Below are positions 40,601 to 46,564 of a stretch of 64,000 nucleotides of DNA, one piece after another. Each line of letters starts with the position of its first letter. The first letter of the stretch is position 1. The DNA is from Tubulanus polymorphus (taxonomy: Eukaryota > Nemertea > Palaeonemertea > Tubulaniformes > Tubulanidae), in the NCBI RefSeq assembly GCF_964204645.1, contig NC_134030.1, positions 8,928,278 to 8,992,277 of the forward strand, read 5' to 3'. The notes under the pieces are model-generated. The model did not search any database, had not been told where the DNA came from, and was given only the letters and a program-made list of their open reading frames with translations. The translations under genes and the position numbers were made by a program.

Positions 40601-43600
40601 TCCGCGATCTATAAAGAACATTTCAAAGAAAAATATTTATCAAATTCTATTAATTAATTACCATTTTTAGTGGGCTTCTGGCAGTAAAGAATATATGAAC
40701 TTTTGATTCGTTAGATCTTTAAAATTCAAACTGTAATATATCCTAATAACGCCCTAGTTCATTTCTTAAACTGAACGATATAGATATCGAATAAGTGAAT
40801 TCCCATTTTTACCAGAGATCACATCTTTTAGATCGTATAGTCAAGTCAGTTTACCGTCGTGGTAGAACAACCAAAGATCTAAAGGGAAACCGGGAAAGTA
40901 ACTTTCAGGGCTCTAGTTACTGCACGCCTGATACCGTTGATCATGCAATATCGTATAGTTAAAACGACTTCTTTCAAGTCGCTTTCTAGCCGTGCATGAT
41001 TTATTGTCATTTTCAGCCGAACTTCAAACTACTATTATTTTCTTCATAAAAACAACCATCGGGAGAAACAAAGAACAAGCGAAAGCGCAGCGAGAAAACG
41101 TCGACGAGTAAACAGTTGTTCTGAAGATGAATCATAAATCGCTCCAAGATAGCCTTAAGATATTTTTTCATTACTCACAATGCATTTCATACTCTTTATA
41201 TACAACGCATTAACCTTATTGTCAATTACAGCCATGACATATCAGTCGTAAGTGAAGTGCTGGTACGTTTCTTCTCTATATTTGTAACACCACTAAGATG
41301 TAAATGTTAAAACTTTTGAGATAAAAACCTTTGACTTCTAAATAAAATTTCTATATAGCATAGTTTATAGCCTAAGAACAGTAAATTTGATAGGGTAGCA
41401 GTGTTCGCCACAACAGGTATCATATTTAAATCAACCCTTCTGAAGATCAGCCACCCGTCATAAATATCTACCAGAGTGGATATAAATATTCTACCAATTC
41501 AGCTAAACGCCTTGAAATGTATTGAGCTAATGCAAAGAATAGAAGATTACACCAAAATTAAGCTTGATTCTCTGTATTTTTGGCGACATCGAAAAACTAA
41601 ATACTGCAGCAGCCACTTAACAATGAATGAAGCCCCCTTAAAATTCCAGCACGGAGAATACGGGGTAGTTCCATCATCTTTCGTAAATCATTTGCATTAA
41701 TCAAAATCGAAGGTGTTTTTAAGCCGAAGACGGAGAAAATGGTTCTCTGATCATCGCAATTTTTTCCCCGCTTTTTTCCGCGATCAAAGGGAACAGCAAA
41801 TATAGCGCTATTCTGACAAAAAACTTTCATAATTAACGTTCCCCGAAAATTACTTCATCAAGAAAGACGAGAGACATACGCTCGTAAGAAAGTTCAACTT
41901 GTTGAGAATCGTGCGAGCAATCATCATCGTCATCGTCATCATCATCTTCGAACATTTCTTCCGTTATTAATGAAGAACGACGAAGACGACGCAGCAAGTG
42001 GTGACCATGGCAACGAAATTGTGGCAGAGGCGGCGGCGAAGAGTCGTCCCGCGTTGCGCGCGGCGAGTTCGTCGGTAGATGATTTATTAATGACGCACGA
42101 GAGATGATGTCGGCCGGGCCGACGACGACCGAGTTTGACGAGAGGAGTCTTTTTGCTCGTTGCGTCCGTCTGTCCCGTTTCGCAACAGACGACGACGACG
42201 ACGAAGCGAGGCTCTTACGATGAATAGAAGAGTAATTGCGTCGCGATTCTGTAGCCGCCGCCGCGCGCTAACAAAAATAGACATCGCGGTACGTGATATC
42301 TACTCTCTCGACAAAAAAGACATCGTTTAAACGGCGGCGATTGCTTCAGACAAAAACCAATCCATTAGGCCTGCCGCGCTTTGAGAGTCTGCATACGAGT
42401 TAAAACATATAAAGCAAAATTGAACTACGAGTGTTTAGATCAATTCAAAATGCGCTGAAAACAGGCTGAAGAGAAATCAAACGCGAAAGAAAAAATCTCT
42501 GGTGATTTCATCGAATACTCAATCTTGCAGCAGCTACATTCAAAGACTTTTCCTGAGATTTCCGTATTGGCACACTTGCCACGAGTCACTTCCATGAGCA
42601 CAATTTTGTGTTAGCGGACATACAATTCTGCACAAACTTTGTACAGTAGGGCCTACAGTTTTTGGCAGTGTGGAAGGGCCTGAATGTGGAAAGTATAGCC
42701 GAATAACTTGACAGATAAATAATTTATACGTGCAATGGGTTGAGACTATCACCGCACTGAATTAATGATAAACACTGAAGATACATATCGGCGGAGGTGG
42801 TATACAGGTATTCATGCATCAAACATCGATTGTTCTGATCACACACTAATCCAGAAATCAATATATCAGTACTGGCGTGTACATCGTAGGCCTATACGAA
42901 AAGGCAAAATATAAAAACTAGGCCTATACGACCAGAGAAAAATGAATTAACGCTCCAAACTTATATTTCATAGTTTTTTTCAAGGGCAGATCTATTGCTT
43001 ACTGTTAATCTAAGATAAGTTTAATTTCCTTAGCCTCCTAAGTGTATTAAATCTGGTGCTTGTCTCGGTTCAACCCTTATTCCAAAATGGGTAATCTAAA
43101 CCAACGTCCAAGGGCCTACGAAATTTTTTCTTAGGATCTAACATATGGTAGGGCTAATAACCAATATATCATATATTCTAATGCTTAAAATATAAATTTG
43201 TAACGCTTCTTTTCCTCACATATACAATATGTAAAAAATGGGGGTATATATACAAGCTCTGTAAATAGGTATAAGCTCTGTATATAAGATAAATCTTTTT
43301 TACAATAATACACTTACAGAGCAGATACAAAGCTCTTCTCTGCTCTGTAAAAATGAATTGGCGGAACAATAAGTCCCAATCTTAGTTTCACAGGAAAAAT
43401 ATCAGTTAGGAACAGAAACAAAAAAGGTTTTAGTGAAAGCAGCACCAACAAACGGCGTTCAGTAAGAATACGAATAATGAGTACCAGACAGGGATCGCCC
43501 AGCCCCAGTCTACCTTTTTTGTGATCTTGCAAGTTTAGATTTACAATTATCGTAAATTTGAATAGACTATCACTTACCGGTAAAGCTATGGCTATAATCA

Positions 43601-43631
43601 CTGCTATAACGGACGCAAGTTTTGGCCCCAT
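3889..43631 (-). CDS. APP: Amyloid precursor protein (APP/APPL) orthologue, complete 11-exon coding region
   Basis: Type I membrane glycoprotein of the APP family, which acts at the neuronal surface in adhesion and signalling and is cut by secretases. Coding exons in transcript order are 43578-43631, 30759-30905, 19038-19170, 15349-15585, 10200-10450, 9388-9483, 8307-8465, 7540-7768, 6171-6290, 5434-5675 and 3889-4176. All introns are GT-AG and all phases agree, giving 1956 nt or 651 residues plus stop. Domain order: signal peptide 1-18, E1 about 30-183, Lys/Pro linker about 184-232, E2 about 233-440, Lys/Pro-rich stalk about 445-574, transmembrane helix about 578-598, cytoplasmic tail 599-651. 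All twelve E1 cysteines are present (34, 54, 65, 90, 97, 110, 126, 137, 151, 169, 181, 182). One N-glycosylation sequon is seen at Asn127. There is no Kunitz domain and no Abeta-like sequence N-terminal to the membrane. Family assignment is very secure; an extra alternative exon in the large introns cannot be excluded. Confidence 0.96.
4177..5433 (-). other. APP intron 10
   Basis: Intron between the stalk exon and the membrane/tail exon. It has consensus ends (GTGCGT donor, GCAG acceptor). The interior is AT-rich and unremarkable; I see no exon, repeat family member or structured RNA in it. Confidence 0.85.
5434..5675 (-). CDS. APP: APP coding exon 10: lysine-rich and acidic juxtamembrane stalk
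   Basis: Encodes residues 477-556. It starts with a basic tract (EKKKKPAPAKESSKK), passes to an acidic patch (ISDEDED), then FDPETDEDEHIPYVHIQKD. It has no detectable similarity to the vertebrate Abeta N-terminal half, as expected because this stalk is not conserved between phyla. Acceptor CTATCAG, donor GTGCGT, phase 0 out. Confidence 0.9.
5676..6170 (-). other. APP intron 9
   Basis: Short intron in the stalk coding region, phase 1, donor GTAGAT and acceptor CTATCAG. Nothing further is seen in it. Confidence 0.85.
6171..6290 (-). CDS. APP: APP coding exon 9: end of E2 and proline-rich stalk
   Basis: Encodes residues 437-475. It begins EFMKTYRSVEESIKDI, the last E2 helix, and changes to an alternating Pro/Lys/Glu tract (PKEPKPEVKPQPEKPK) that is probably an extended stalk. 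Both flanking codons (436 and 476) are split. Acceptor TTGCAG, donor GTAGAT. The frame matches exons 8 and 10 exactly. Confidence 0.9.
6291..7539 (-). other. APP intron 8, with a 27-bp tandem duplication next to the donor
   Basis: Phase 1 intron. Positions 7462-7488 and 7489-7515 are two nearly identical 27-bp units (CATACGCGAATACAAGCGCA core) only about 25 bases inside the donor. The rest is AT-rich without recognised features. Confidence 0.8.
7540..7768 (-). CDS. APP: APP coding exon 8: conserved E2 core
   Basis: Encodes residues 360-435 plus the first base of codon 436. It contains the best conserved extracellular motif, RAEQKDRIHTINHFEHV (vertebrate RAEQKDRQHTLKHFEHV), followed by VDPEEAE. 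Acceptor TTACAG, donor GTAAGT. A 27-bp tandem duplication sits just inside the following intron and would extend the frame by two near-identical 9-residue repeats if the donor were not used. Confidence 0.96.
7769..8306 (-). other. APP intron 7
   Basis: Phase 0 intron whose middle is almost filled by one piggyBac-like MITE (7848-8138). Nothing else is recognised. Confidence 0.85.
7848..8138 (+). mobile_element. piggyBac-like MITE, copy 1
   Basis: Bounded by TTAA on each side with ends TTAATCCTTTTG and CAATGAAAGGGTTAA. The body shares with the other four copies the segments CCATCTTTTAATACAGATAAAA, ACTAATTACTAATA and an ACACCGC palindrome. TTAA targets with termini starting CCC are typical of piggyBac transposons; there is no transposase, so it is non-autonomous. 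It fills most of APP intron 7. Confidence 0.65.
8307..8465 (-). CDS. APP: APP coding exon 7: E2 helical domain
   Basis: Encodes residues 307-359, phase 0 at both ends. The RKRQLVAIHQQHVQANL segment corresponds to ERQQLVETHMARVEAML of vertebrate APP, and EYIKQL to NYITAL. It forms part of the long central helix used for antiparallel E2 dimerisation and heparin binding in the family. Acceptor TTCCACAG, donor GTTAGT. Confidence 0.94.
8466..9387 (-). other. APP intron 6
   Basis: Phase 0 intron, donor GTATGC, acceptor TTCCACAG. AT-rich unique-looking sequence with no recognised feature. Confidence 0.85.
9388..9483 (-). CDS. APP: APP coding exon 6: E2 helical domain
   Basis: Encodes residues 275-306, phase 0 at both ends. 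It opens MMKDWNSAREHVEQL, which aligns with the vertebrate E2 segment that begins MSQVMREWEEAERQ. The content is helical, with alternating charged and hydrophobic residues. Acceptor AAACAG, donor GTATGC. Confidence 0.92.
9484..10199 (-). other. APP intron 5
   Basis: Phase 0 intron, donor GTACGT, acceptor AAACAG. No recognised feature. Confidence 0.85.
10200..10450 (-). CDS. APP: APP coding exon 5: linker and start of E2
   Basis: Encodes residues 192-274 and completes Thr191. The first half is low-complexity Lys/Pro/Glu sequence in place of the Asp/Glu-rich acidic region of vertebrate APP. The second half (from about residue 233, DAYTAYLHFSEDP) aligns with the start of the first E2 helices, including NEHERF (vertebrate NEHAHF). 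Acceptor ATTGCAG, donor GTACGT. In vertebrates Kunitz and other alternative exons sit near this junction; none was seen in the adjoining intron. Confidence 0.93.
10482..10741 (+). mobile_element. piggyBac-like MITE, copy 2
   Basis: Same body as copy 1 (CAGTAATAATACCCAAAAGT near the left, TGCCATCTATC in the middle). The right end CTGAAAGGGTTAA is intact and the left end is degraded. Lies in APP intron 4. Confidence 0.6.
10800..11066. repeat. Long foldback (hairpin) element, arms about 115 bp
   Basis: Left and right parts are reverse complements over about 115 bp with few mismatches; for example TTATAGGCCTAACGTTCGTT on the left pairs with AACGAACGTTAGGCCTATAA on the right. The spacer is about 40 bp around 10930. 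It would form a strong hairpin in APP intron 4 pre-mRNA. Probably a foldback-type MITE. Confidence 0.75.
11586..11599 (+). promoter_or_regulatory. RFX-type X-box motif
   Basis: GTTGCCATAGTAAC matches the X-box consensus GTNRCC-N2-RGYAAC at every constrained position. Located in APP intron 4. Confidence 0.45.
11943..12436 (-). mobile_element. piggyBac-like MITE, copy 3, split by a second transposon
   Basis: The left end TTAACCCATTCAGTG, the palindrome TACACCGCATTGCGGTGT and the right part resume the family consensus after removal of 12091-12290. Orientation is opposite to copies 1 and 2. The right end is eroded (GGGCGTTGA in place of GGGTTAA). Confidence 0.65.
12091..12290. mobile_element. 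200-bp MITE with exact 20-bp terminal inverted repeats, nested in another MITE
   Basis: The ends AAAGCCCAACGCACACGGCA (12091-12110) and its exact reverse complement (12271-12290) flank a body rich in AACGTTTTT-type subrepeats. TA at both borders suggests a TA target duplication as used by Tc1/mariner elements. No transposase is present. The exact arms suggest recent activity. Confidence 0.75.
12577..12590 (+). promoter_or_regulatory. RFX-type X-box motif
   Basis: GTTGCCGCGGTAAC, a perfect consensus match with strong dyad symmetry, in APP intron 4, about 1 kb from the previous one. Confidence 0.45.
13369..13382 (+). promoter_or_regulatory. RFX-type X-box motif
   Basis: GTAACCGTGGTAAC, a perfect consensus match, third in the APP intron 4 cluster. 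Confidence 0.45.
15349..15585 (-). CDS. APP: APP coding exon 4: E1 copper-binding subdomain
   Basis: Encodes residues 113-190, phase 1 in and phase 1 out. It opens with GPFQSDALLVP (vertebrate GEFVSDALLVP) and closes with GVEFVCCP, both diagnostic of APP. Cysteines 126, 137, 151, 169, 181 and 182 match the family. The three histidines that follow the second cysteine in human APP (147, 149, 151) are Phe140, Ala142 and Thr144 here. The tyrosine ligand equivalent (Tyr163) is kept. Asn127-Phe-Ser is a glycosylation sequon. Confidence 0.96.
15607..16063 (+). mobile_element. hAT-like non-autonomous element, family 2, copy 1
   Basis: Shares with 33100-33495, 47515-47885 and 59785-60196 the ordered blocks TTTCAAGGAG, TGTCTGCATCACTTTCATAT, GGTACTGTTTATCTC, ATTTAGGCGT, CTATTTCTCAAAAT and GGAACCTGAA. 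In the best copy the ends read CAGGGTCC and GGGGCCCTG, resembling hAT termini. No transposase reading frame is seen. Confidence 0.55.
16921..17265. repeat. 39-bp minisatellite, about nine units
   Basis: The unit contains CCCAATGGTAGAGTTCCCAA and CCATAATCTCGCAG. One unit is shortened by 9 bp. The period is divisible by three and free of stops on both strands, so long spurious frames exist (QPNGRVPNLPIIS on plus). It lies in APP intron 3 and is not regarded as coding. Confidence 0.9.
17678..17921 (+). mobile_element. CAGGGTGGCC-type hAT-like MITE, copy 1
   Basis: Ends CAGGGTGGCCATTACC and GGTCAGTGGCAACCCT form an inverted repeat. Both flanks carry ATTTAC (17673-17678 and 17923-17928), compatible with an 8-bp hAT-type target duplication. 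The interior has the oligo-pyrimidine text TTCCCTGATTTTTTC and TTTTCCAGGT shared with the other copies. Confidence 0.6.
18500..18800 (+). repeat. Interspersed repeat with AAGTTTCATCAAGATC motif, copy 1
   Basis: Shares with 25955-26230 the blocks AGGGCCAATAGCTAAATTT, TTATGAGCTCATCTTCAAAG, TGCCTAGTTCTG, AGGTGGCGCACTGGGCC and CAAGTTTCATCAAGATC. Probably a SINE-like or MITE family; the ends are not defined here. Confidence 0.5.
19038..19170 (-). CDS. APP: APP coding exon 3: E1 growth-factor-like subdomain, second part
   Basis: Encodes residues 68-111 plus the first base of codon 112. It has the hallmark block YPGMDITNIVEA, corresponding to YPELQITNVVEA in vertebrate APP, then NWCKR and the basic loop between Cys90 and Cys97 that in APP forms a heparin-binding hairpin. 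Cys110 precedes the split Val112 codon that begins the copper-binding subdomain. Acceptor TTCCAG, donor GTACGT. Confidence 0.95.
20500..20760. repeat. GGCCCGGGCC repeat family, diverged copies
   Basis: Contains CAATTTGGCCCGTGCC (from about 20515), TTTTGGCCCGGGCCCATTTG and GGCATGGGCCAAAAATACTG GCGTGA, the same core and flank as the copies at 1.27 and 56.7 kb. Confidence 0.45.
22406..22843. other. CpG-enriched segment open on both strands in APP intron 2
   Basis: A 145-codon frame on the minus strand overlaps a 102-codon frame on the plus strand (22505-22813). The plus frame reads as a charged helix (FRSVIRRKLDRMQNKDDER), the minus as mixed hydrophobic sequence. Base composition differs from the flanking AT-rich intron. 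I recognise neither product. It could be a decayed exon, a transposon fragment or a regulatory island. Confidence 0.2.
23222..23423. mobile_element. pogo/Tigger-like MITE
   Basis: TA dinucleotides border ends CAGTCAACCCCCCATATACC and GGTATATAGGGGTTGACTTG, an inverted repeat of about 24 bases with few differences. The interior repeats GGCGGTATATGGGA three to four times near the right end. TA target plus CAGTCAAC-type ends resemble pogo-group elements. Length 202 bp, no coding capacity. Confidence 0.65.
24499..24802. repeat. 28-bp minisatellite with a palindrome in each unit, about eleven units
   Basis: The unit is about 28 bp with core TGGATGACTGATTGTGACAA. Each unit contains GATTGTGACAATC, six-base inverted arms around one base. 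Units vary mainly in the spacer (AACATA, AACAGC, GACCAG, AAACAG). Confidence 0.9.
25955..26230 (+). repeat. Interspersed repeat with AAGTTTCATCAAGATC motif, copy 2
   Basis: Second copy in the same orientation, in APP intron 2, diverged by roughly a quarter of positions by eye from the 18.5-kb copy. The order of shared blocks is identical. Confidence 0.5.
27400..27592 (+). repeat. 190-bp interspersed repeat, copy 1
   Basis: The run CTAATTGTAGTGAGTTTCACC ... AAAAAGTGTAGAAACTACTCTC is matched in reverse complement by 63185-63335 (GCAGTCTCTACTCTTTTTAA ... AAAACTACTATGATTATTAG). Confidence 0.5.
27770..28010. repeat. Degenerate tandem repeat, about 89-bp period, nearly three units
   Basis: GAAAGTCAGTGTT at 27828 and GAGAAAGTCAGTGTT at 27914, each followed by GGCTTTTAATTAG and CATTTCGAACT, recur 89 bp apart. 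A third partial unit precedes them. Located in APP intron 2. Confidence 0.65.
28467..28731 (-). mobile_element. piggyBac-like MITE, copy 4 (best preserved ends)
   Basis: Starts TTAACCCTTTCAGAG and ends AATGAAAGGGTTAA, giving a matched terminal inverted repeat of about 10 bases next to TTAA. It contains three internal near-palindromes, the best being TACACCGCACTGCGGTGTA at 28529-28547 with nine-base arms around one base. Length 265 bp. Confidence 0.75.
29325..29585 (+). mobile_element. CAGGGTGGCC-type hAT-like MITE, copy 2
   Basis: Shares GTGAATCAGAGAAAT-like, GAATCACGTATTGATAAAGAAA and TTTTCCAGGTTTT blocks with the 17.7-kb copy, ending CAGTGGCCGCCC. GTTAC occurs directly at both borders. Same orientation. 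Confidence 0.55.
30227..30517 (+). mobile_element. piggyBac-like MITE, copy 5
   Basis: TTAACCCCTACAGTGC at the left and CACAGAAAGGGTTAA at the right. It shares ATCCAATAGAGATAAAACTA and the ACACCGC palindromes with the other copies. It sits about 240 bp from APP exon 2. Confidence 0.65.
30759..30905 (-). CDS. APP: APP coding exon 2: E1 growth-factor-like subdomain, first part
   Basis: Encodes residues 19-67, phase 0 at both ends. It carries Cys34, Cys54 and Cys65 and aligns with the first half of the APP heparin-binding growth-factor-like fold, including the family-typical block EILEYC before the exon end. The acceptor is TTTCAG and the donor GTATGT. Twelve kilobases of intron separate it from exon 1, as is common for APP genes. 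Confidence 0.94.
31360..31560. promoter_or_regulatory. CpG-rich segment upstream of APP exon 2
   Basis: CGCGCCGAATCGCGCCGCGA and several GATCG/CGATC blocks form a short CpG-rich patch about 0.5 kb from exon 2. Open frames on both strands here are not supported by splice sites or domains. Possible regulatory element. Confidence 0.2.
31815..32093. mobile_element. Inverted-arm retroelement relic with hammerhead-like core and 13-bp target duplication
   Basis: The insert is flanked by exact 13-bp direct repeats TATTACTAGGTGT (31802-31814 and 32094-32106). Inside, about 100-bp arms are inverted copies (AATAAGATAAAAACCCACTA left, its complement right). The centre has CTGACGA at 31976-31982, a six-pair hairpin (GATCTC/GAGATC) and GAAAC at 32002-32006, the layout of a hammerhead ribozyme core. 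Such cores occur in Penelope-like elements and retrozymes. Function of this copy is unlikely without a matching stem I. Confidence 0.5.
32321..32580. repeat. 130-bp perfect-period tandem duplication
   Basis: Positions 32321-32450 and 32451-32580 are the same 130-bp text with only a few substitutions (AATTAAATAATCTGTCCC and AATTGAATAATCTGTCCC). A young local duplication, or possibly an assembly artefact. Confidence 0.92.
32835..32848 (+). promoter_or_regulatory. RFX-type X-box-like motif (one mismatch)
   Basis: GTTCCCATGGCAAC differs from the consensus at the single R position. It lies in a CpG-richer patch of APP intron 1. Confidence 0.3.
33100..33495 (+). mobile_element. hAT-like non-autonomous element, family 2, copy 2
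   Basis: Same order of blocks as the 15.6-kb copy, same orientation. The right end is TCGTAGGGACCCTGA. It lies in APP intron 1. Confidence 0.55.
34594..34676. repeat. TA microsatellite, 83 bp
   Basis: Uninterrupted alternating TA. It creates spurious Tyr-Ile reading frames on both strands. Confidence 0.97.
35355..35668. mobile_element. Long-TIR element of about 314 bp
   Basis: Ends CTCATCCGCCCCGGCAG and CTGCCGGGGGAGGATGAG are inverted repeats, and a second paired block GGTACAAAACCCT / AGGGTTTTGTAC lies further in. No coding capacity. It sits in APP intron 1. Confidence 0.55.
39117..40225. repeat. Direct duplication of about 300 bp (39117-39415 and 39868-40225)
   Basis: Both parts share GATGTGCACTACATCATCA, CTGGACTGGTTGC, AATTCAATTCA, ATACATTCAAATCCAAAAT and TCAATAAACTTT. 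A weaker third relative lies at about 55760-56310 (AATTCAATTCAATACTTTATT, GGCGTCAAATAATTTATTAA). Possibly the 3' part of an old LINE-like element. Confidence 0.55.
41930..42320. promoter_or_regulatory. CpG-rich island-like segment in APP intron 1
   Basis: Dense CG dinucleotides and CGACGA/CGGCGG runs stand out from the AT-rich intron. It includes one X-box. ORFs here are by-products of GC richness. Confidence 0.35.
42001..42014 (+). promoter_or_regulatory. RFX-type X-box motif in a CpG-rich patch
   Basis: GTGACCATGGCAAC is a perfect consensus match. It lies within 41930-42320, a CpG-rich block about 1.5 kb inside intron 1 from the APP first coding exon, a plausible enhancer or promoter-proximal element. 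Confidence 0.45.
43578..43631 (-). CDS. APP: APP coding exon 1: start codon and signal peptide
   Basis: Encodes residues 1-18, a basic start followed by a hydrophobic run (MGPKLASVIAVIIAIALP), which fits a cleaved signal peptide. The start ATG lies at 43629-43631 with A at -3 and G at +4, a good initiation context. The donor is a consensus GTAAGT immediately below 43578. The exon ends in phase 0 and joins exon 2, whose first residues (Ala-Met-Ala) probably complete the cleavage region. The upstream in-frame extension has no ATG, which decides this start. Confidence 0.85.
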
Positions 43632-43960
43632 TTTGATGTTTGGGCTCAAAATTTCGAGTAATCACTCAAAATCTTACTTCAAGTGAACCAGGAAATGTCG
43701 ATTCTGAGTGATGTCATTTAGTCGCTTTCGAGCCGGCTGAAACGAGCCGTCTGATTGGCCGAAGCAGATCTAAGTAGTTTGAGAAAAAGTGCTGTAGTAA
43801 ACAATAAAAAGGAGAAATTACTGACAACGGAGATTTTTCGAATACAGAATATAACTATTATTCGGTTTTTAGCGATGCAATATGGATTTGCGTGGAAGAA
43901 CGGTGTAAACTTTGACAAGATTTAAGTCGAAGCGCTTAAAGTTTTTAGCCAATCACCAAC
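43632..43960 (-). promoter_or_regulatory. Probable APP 5' UTR and proximal promoter
   Basis: This is the sequence directly upstream of the APP start codon on the minus strand. A CCAAT box on the minus strand lies at 43754-43758, about 125 bp upstream of the ATG, with another CCAAT on the plus strand at 43949-43953. An ATF/AP-1-like TGATGTCA is at 43709-43716. No convincing TATA box is seen. The transcription start cannot be placed, and a further non-coding upstream exon is possible. Confidence 0.35.
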
Positions 43961-44415
43961 TCGATTTCACATTCGACGAGCTGTCAATTCTACGCGCACT
44001 ACCAATTACGCAGCCGGAACCGAGACATTGGACTATAATTTTCGTGAATTCAATATTATCGCCATGGAAAATTAGTTATATATTATAGATTGATTTTACA
44101 ACACATGAATAGAAATCAAGTTTTATATAGCTTAAGATTATTTCAATAAATTCTAGTGATAAATTTGTCATTTAATTTTCACAAAAAAAGCTTGCGGTTG
44201 TGCAGCGTATACTTGGGGGCAGCACCATCTAGACATTAGACTTTTTAGTACTCCCAGTCTCGCAGGACGCGGCCAGTCTCCTTTACAAAACTCCAGTGAA
44301 TTTTCCTTCCGGGGACTCAATGACCTGAGTATCTCCGATCTCATTCTGAAAGATCCACAAAGTATGGGATAAAGAATTAATAGAATTTCGAACTTGGCCG
44401 CTTCACAGGGACAGA

Positions 44416-44519
44416 GACTTGACAGAAGGATTTCGACCCCAGTATCCTGAGGTACTATATTAAAGTCTTTTCTATATAGTACCTAGGATACTGGGGTCAA
44501 AATTATTTTGTGTCAAGTC
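44416..44519. ncRNA. Strong hairpin, candidate pre-miRNA or palindromic MITE
   Basis: 44435-44460 pairs with 44474-44498 over 25 bp with a single bulged G; the loop is 13 nt, making a 64-nt hairpin. An outer nine-base pair, GACTTGACA / TGTCAAGTC, extends the structure to 44416-44519. Size and pairing match a miRNA precursor, about 0.8 kb upstream of the APP start. I do not recognise a known miRNA seed, so a small foldback repeat is equally possible. Confidence 0.35.
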
Positions 44520-46139
44520 CGGGTTCCGCTTGATAGGGCGTTTCAGATCGTCTTGTGGGACTCTCAGTACCAAAGAGTTTATAATTGTACTTTTTTGTCT
44601 CGTGTGCAAGTCAGTGTTAAAATAGCCTTACTCAGCTGGGCCTTATTGCTGAATACAGATTGAACATTTTCGACGCTCGAACAGTGAATTTGTATTTGTT
44701 CTGTTGCCCTTGTATAGAAATCAGGATAGCTCCGAGAATATTCACATCAGCTACGGGGCAAGGAATGAATCCAGCTACCGTCATCTAGCGCCGTCTAACA
44801 ATCCGAATGAAATGTAGTCCTGTATCAAAACGCCGTGTAAACAAAACAAAAATACAAACGAAAAGACAGTGACATCGCAGCTTTCACAATATACCAACAT
44901 TAAAGACACTTAATTGGTCTAGTAATCACCATTACAGAAGTAGCGATACAATTCTAGCTGATTTCTGTGCATATTTTCATCAGCACTATTTTCGCTCGTC
45001 TGTATTCTGAAGAAGGTGTTGTTAGGAAATAGCATGTTTCATTAGTTTTTAGCTCGATTAATCGTTAATTTCTAGGATTTAGAATAAGATTCAGTAAGTT
45101 CAATCCCTTAGAACTGTACACGTTAATAAAGTCCTCGTATCAATACGGATTGCTTTGAGCTGTACTGGCAATAAAACGGTTAAATTCGACGTCTCTACTT
45201 GACTTGTCAACATCATTGTCCCCGTCAAAATTTCTAAGAAATTCATTTCCGGGCGTTTTTGTGTCTTGAATATTTTAAACGATTTCGTCCCTAATTGTCA
45301 CATTCGGCATGATATTCTGTCCGAAAATTCCAAGGAAACATAGACCAAAGTTAATTTGAGGAAGTGGATATTTTGCCAATGCGGCATTATTTTAGTAAAA
45401 GCTTTTTTGCCAGGGCAATATGTAATAAGGTATACTAATAAAATATGGCAATGAAATTGTAATATTGGGTTCAGGGTAAGGGTTTTTATGAAGTCTAGAG
45501 GGTTAGGGTGAGGTTTAAGGTCTGTTTTTACCAAAGTAAATAAATTTTAACAATTCATTTTCATGCCTACCATTTACAATTATTTTGTTTTATGAGAAAT
45601 TCGCATTCAACCTATAGGCCTTATGAGGTAGACGATTAAATGATACCCGGTAGCCTAGGCCTACCTGGTTAAGTTCAAAATGTGGGTCAATCCTCTCTGC
45701 TGCTGCCAGGATTCAATCCCGATTCCCATATACCATGGTTATAGGCTAAGAGATAACTACTAATCTGAATATTACATAATTTTAATTCTTACCCCTAGTA
45801 TAGTTTAAACTAATTTAGACATTGGACAGGCACTCTACTTTAGAGTTTATGCTGCTCGTATGGTGTCCTAGAGAATTCGCTTGTTTTCTCTGATGATATT
45901 TGTTACATGGCTATGTATATCTTTCGTTTTCAGATTGAAAGCCGTCCAGCTGAGTGTTTGAATTTTTGCTCGACATGTGACCGGTTGAAAATGTCTCATC
46001 ACAAACGTGAAGACTCGAAACGGTTTTCAGGATTCTTTCCGCGCACTGAAAAGTAAGAAAAAACATGTTTTTTTGCATGCTTTAATTAATAGACTTCGGT
46101 ACGGTCAAAGTATTGATCTAACATGGCACCATGAGAATT

Positions 46140-46390
46140 CAAAATATGAGCCCACAACTGAGCCAATATGAGCTCACAACTATGGCATGAATATGAGTCC
46201 AGATCTTGGCTTACACGAGCCCACAACATAGCTGACTTGGTCAATATGAGCCAGTCTACAACTCATCCAATATGAGCCTAGTCTATAACTTGGCGAATTT
46301 GAGCCTACAATTACATCGATGTGAGCCCAAAACATAGCTGATTTGGCCAATATGATGAGCCGACAACTCTGCCAATATGCCATCGTTGCT
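46140..46390. repeat. Degenerate tandem repeat of GAGCCCACAAC / GCCAATAT units
   Basis: Variants of TGAGCCCACAAC and AGCCAATATGAG recur at irregular spacing of roughly 25 to 45 bp about eight times. An old minisatellite with no coding meaning. Confidence 0.6.
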
Positions 46391-46564
46391 TGTTCATTCG
46401 ATCAGAAACTCATACTGGCTGAGTTGATGTGAGCCATTAGAAATACTAATCATAAATTTGATTTTTGATGTAGAAATATCAAGTGGCAGCTCGGGCTGGC
46501 ACTGCAGAAGTCGGCTCACAATTCCGCCGATCCGAAAAGATTCCAATAGCAAATGAAGTTGCGC

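Larger units (their letters stand above)
30906..43577 (-). other. APP intron 1 (12.7 kb)
   Basis: Phase 0 intron following the signal peptide. It contains a Penelope-like relic with foldback arms (31815-32093), a 130-bp tandem duplication (32321-32580), a hAT-like copy (33100-33495), an 83-bp TA microsatellite, a long-TIR element (35355-35668), a direct duplication (39117-40225), and a CpG-rich patch with a perfect X-box (41930-42320). Long unique AT-rich stretches between these show nothing recognisable. Confidence 0.75.

Noticed and set aside
43578-43649. Longer APP N-terminus starting six residues upstream
   Set aside because: It would need a TTG start; the ATG at 43629-43631 has a good context and gives a standard signal peptide.
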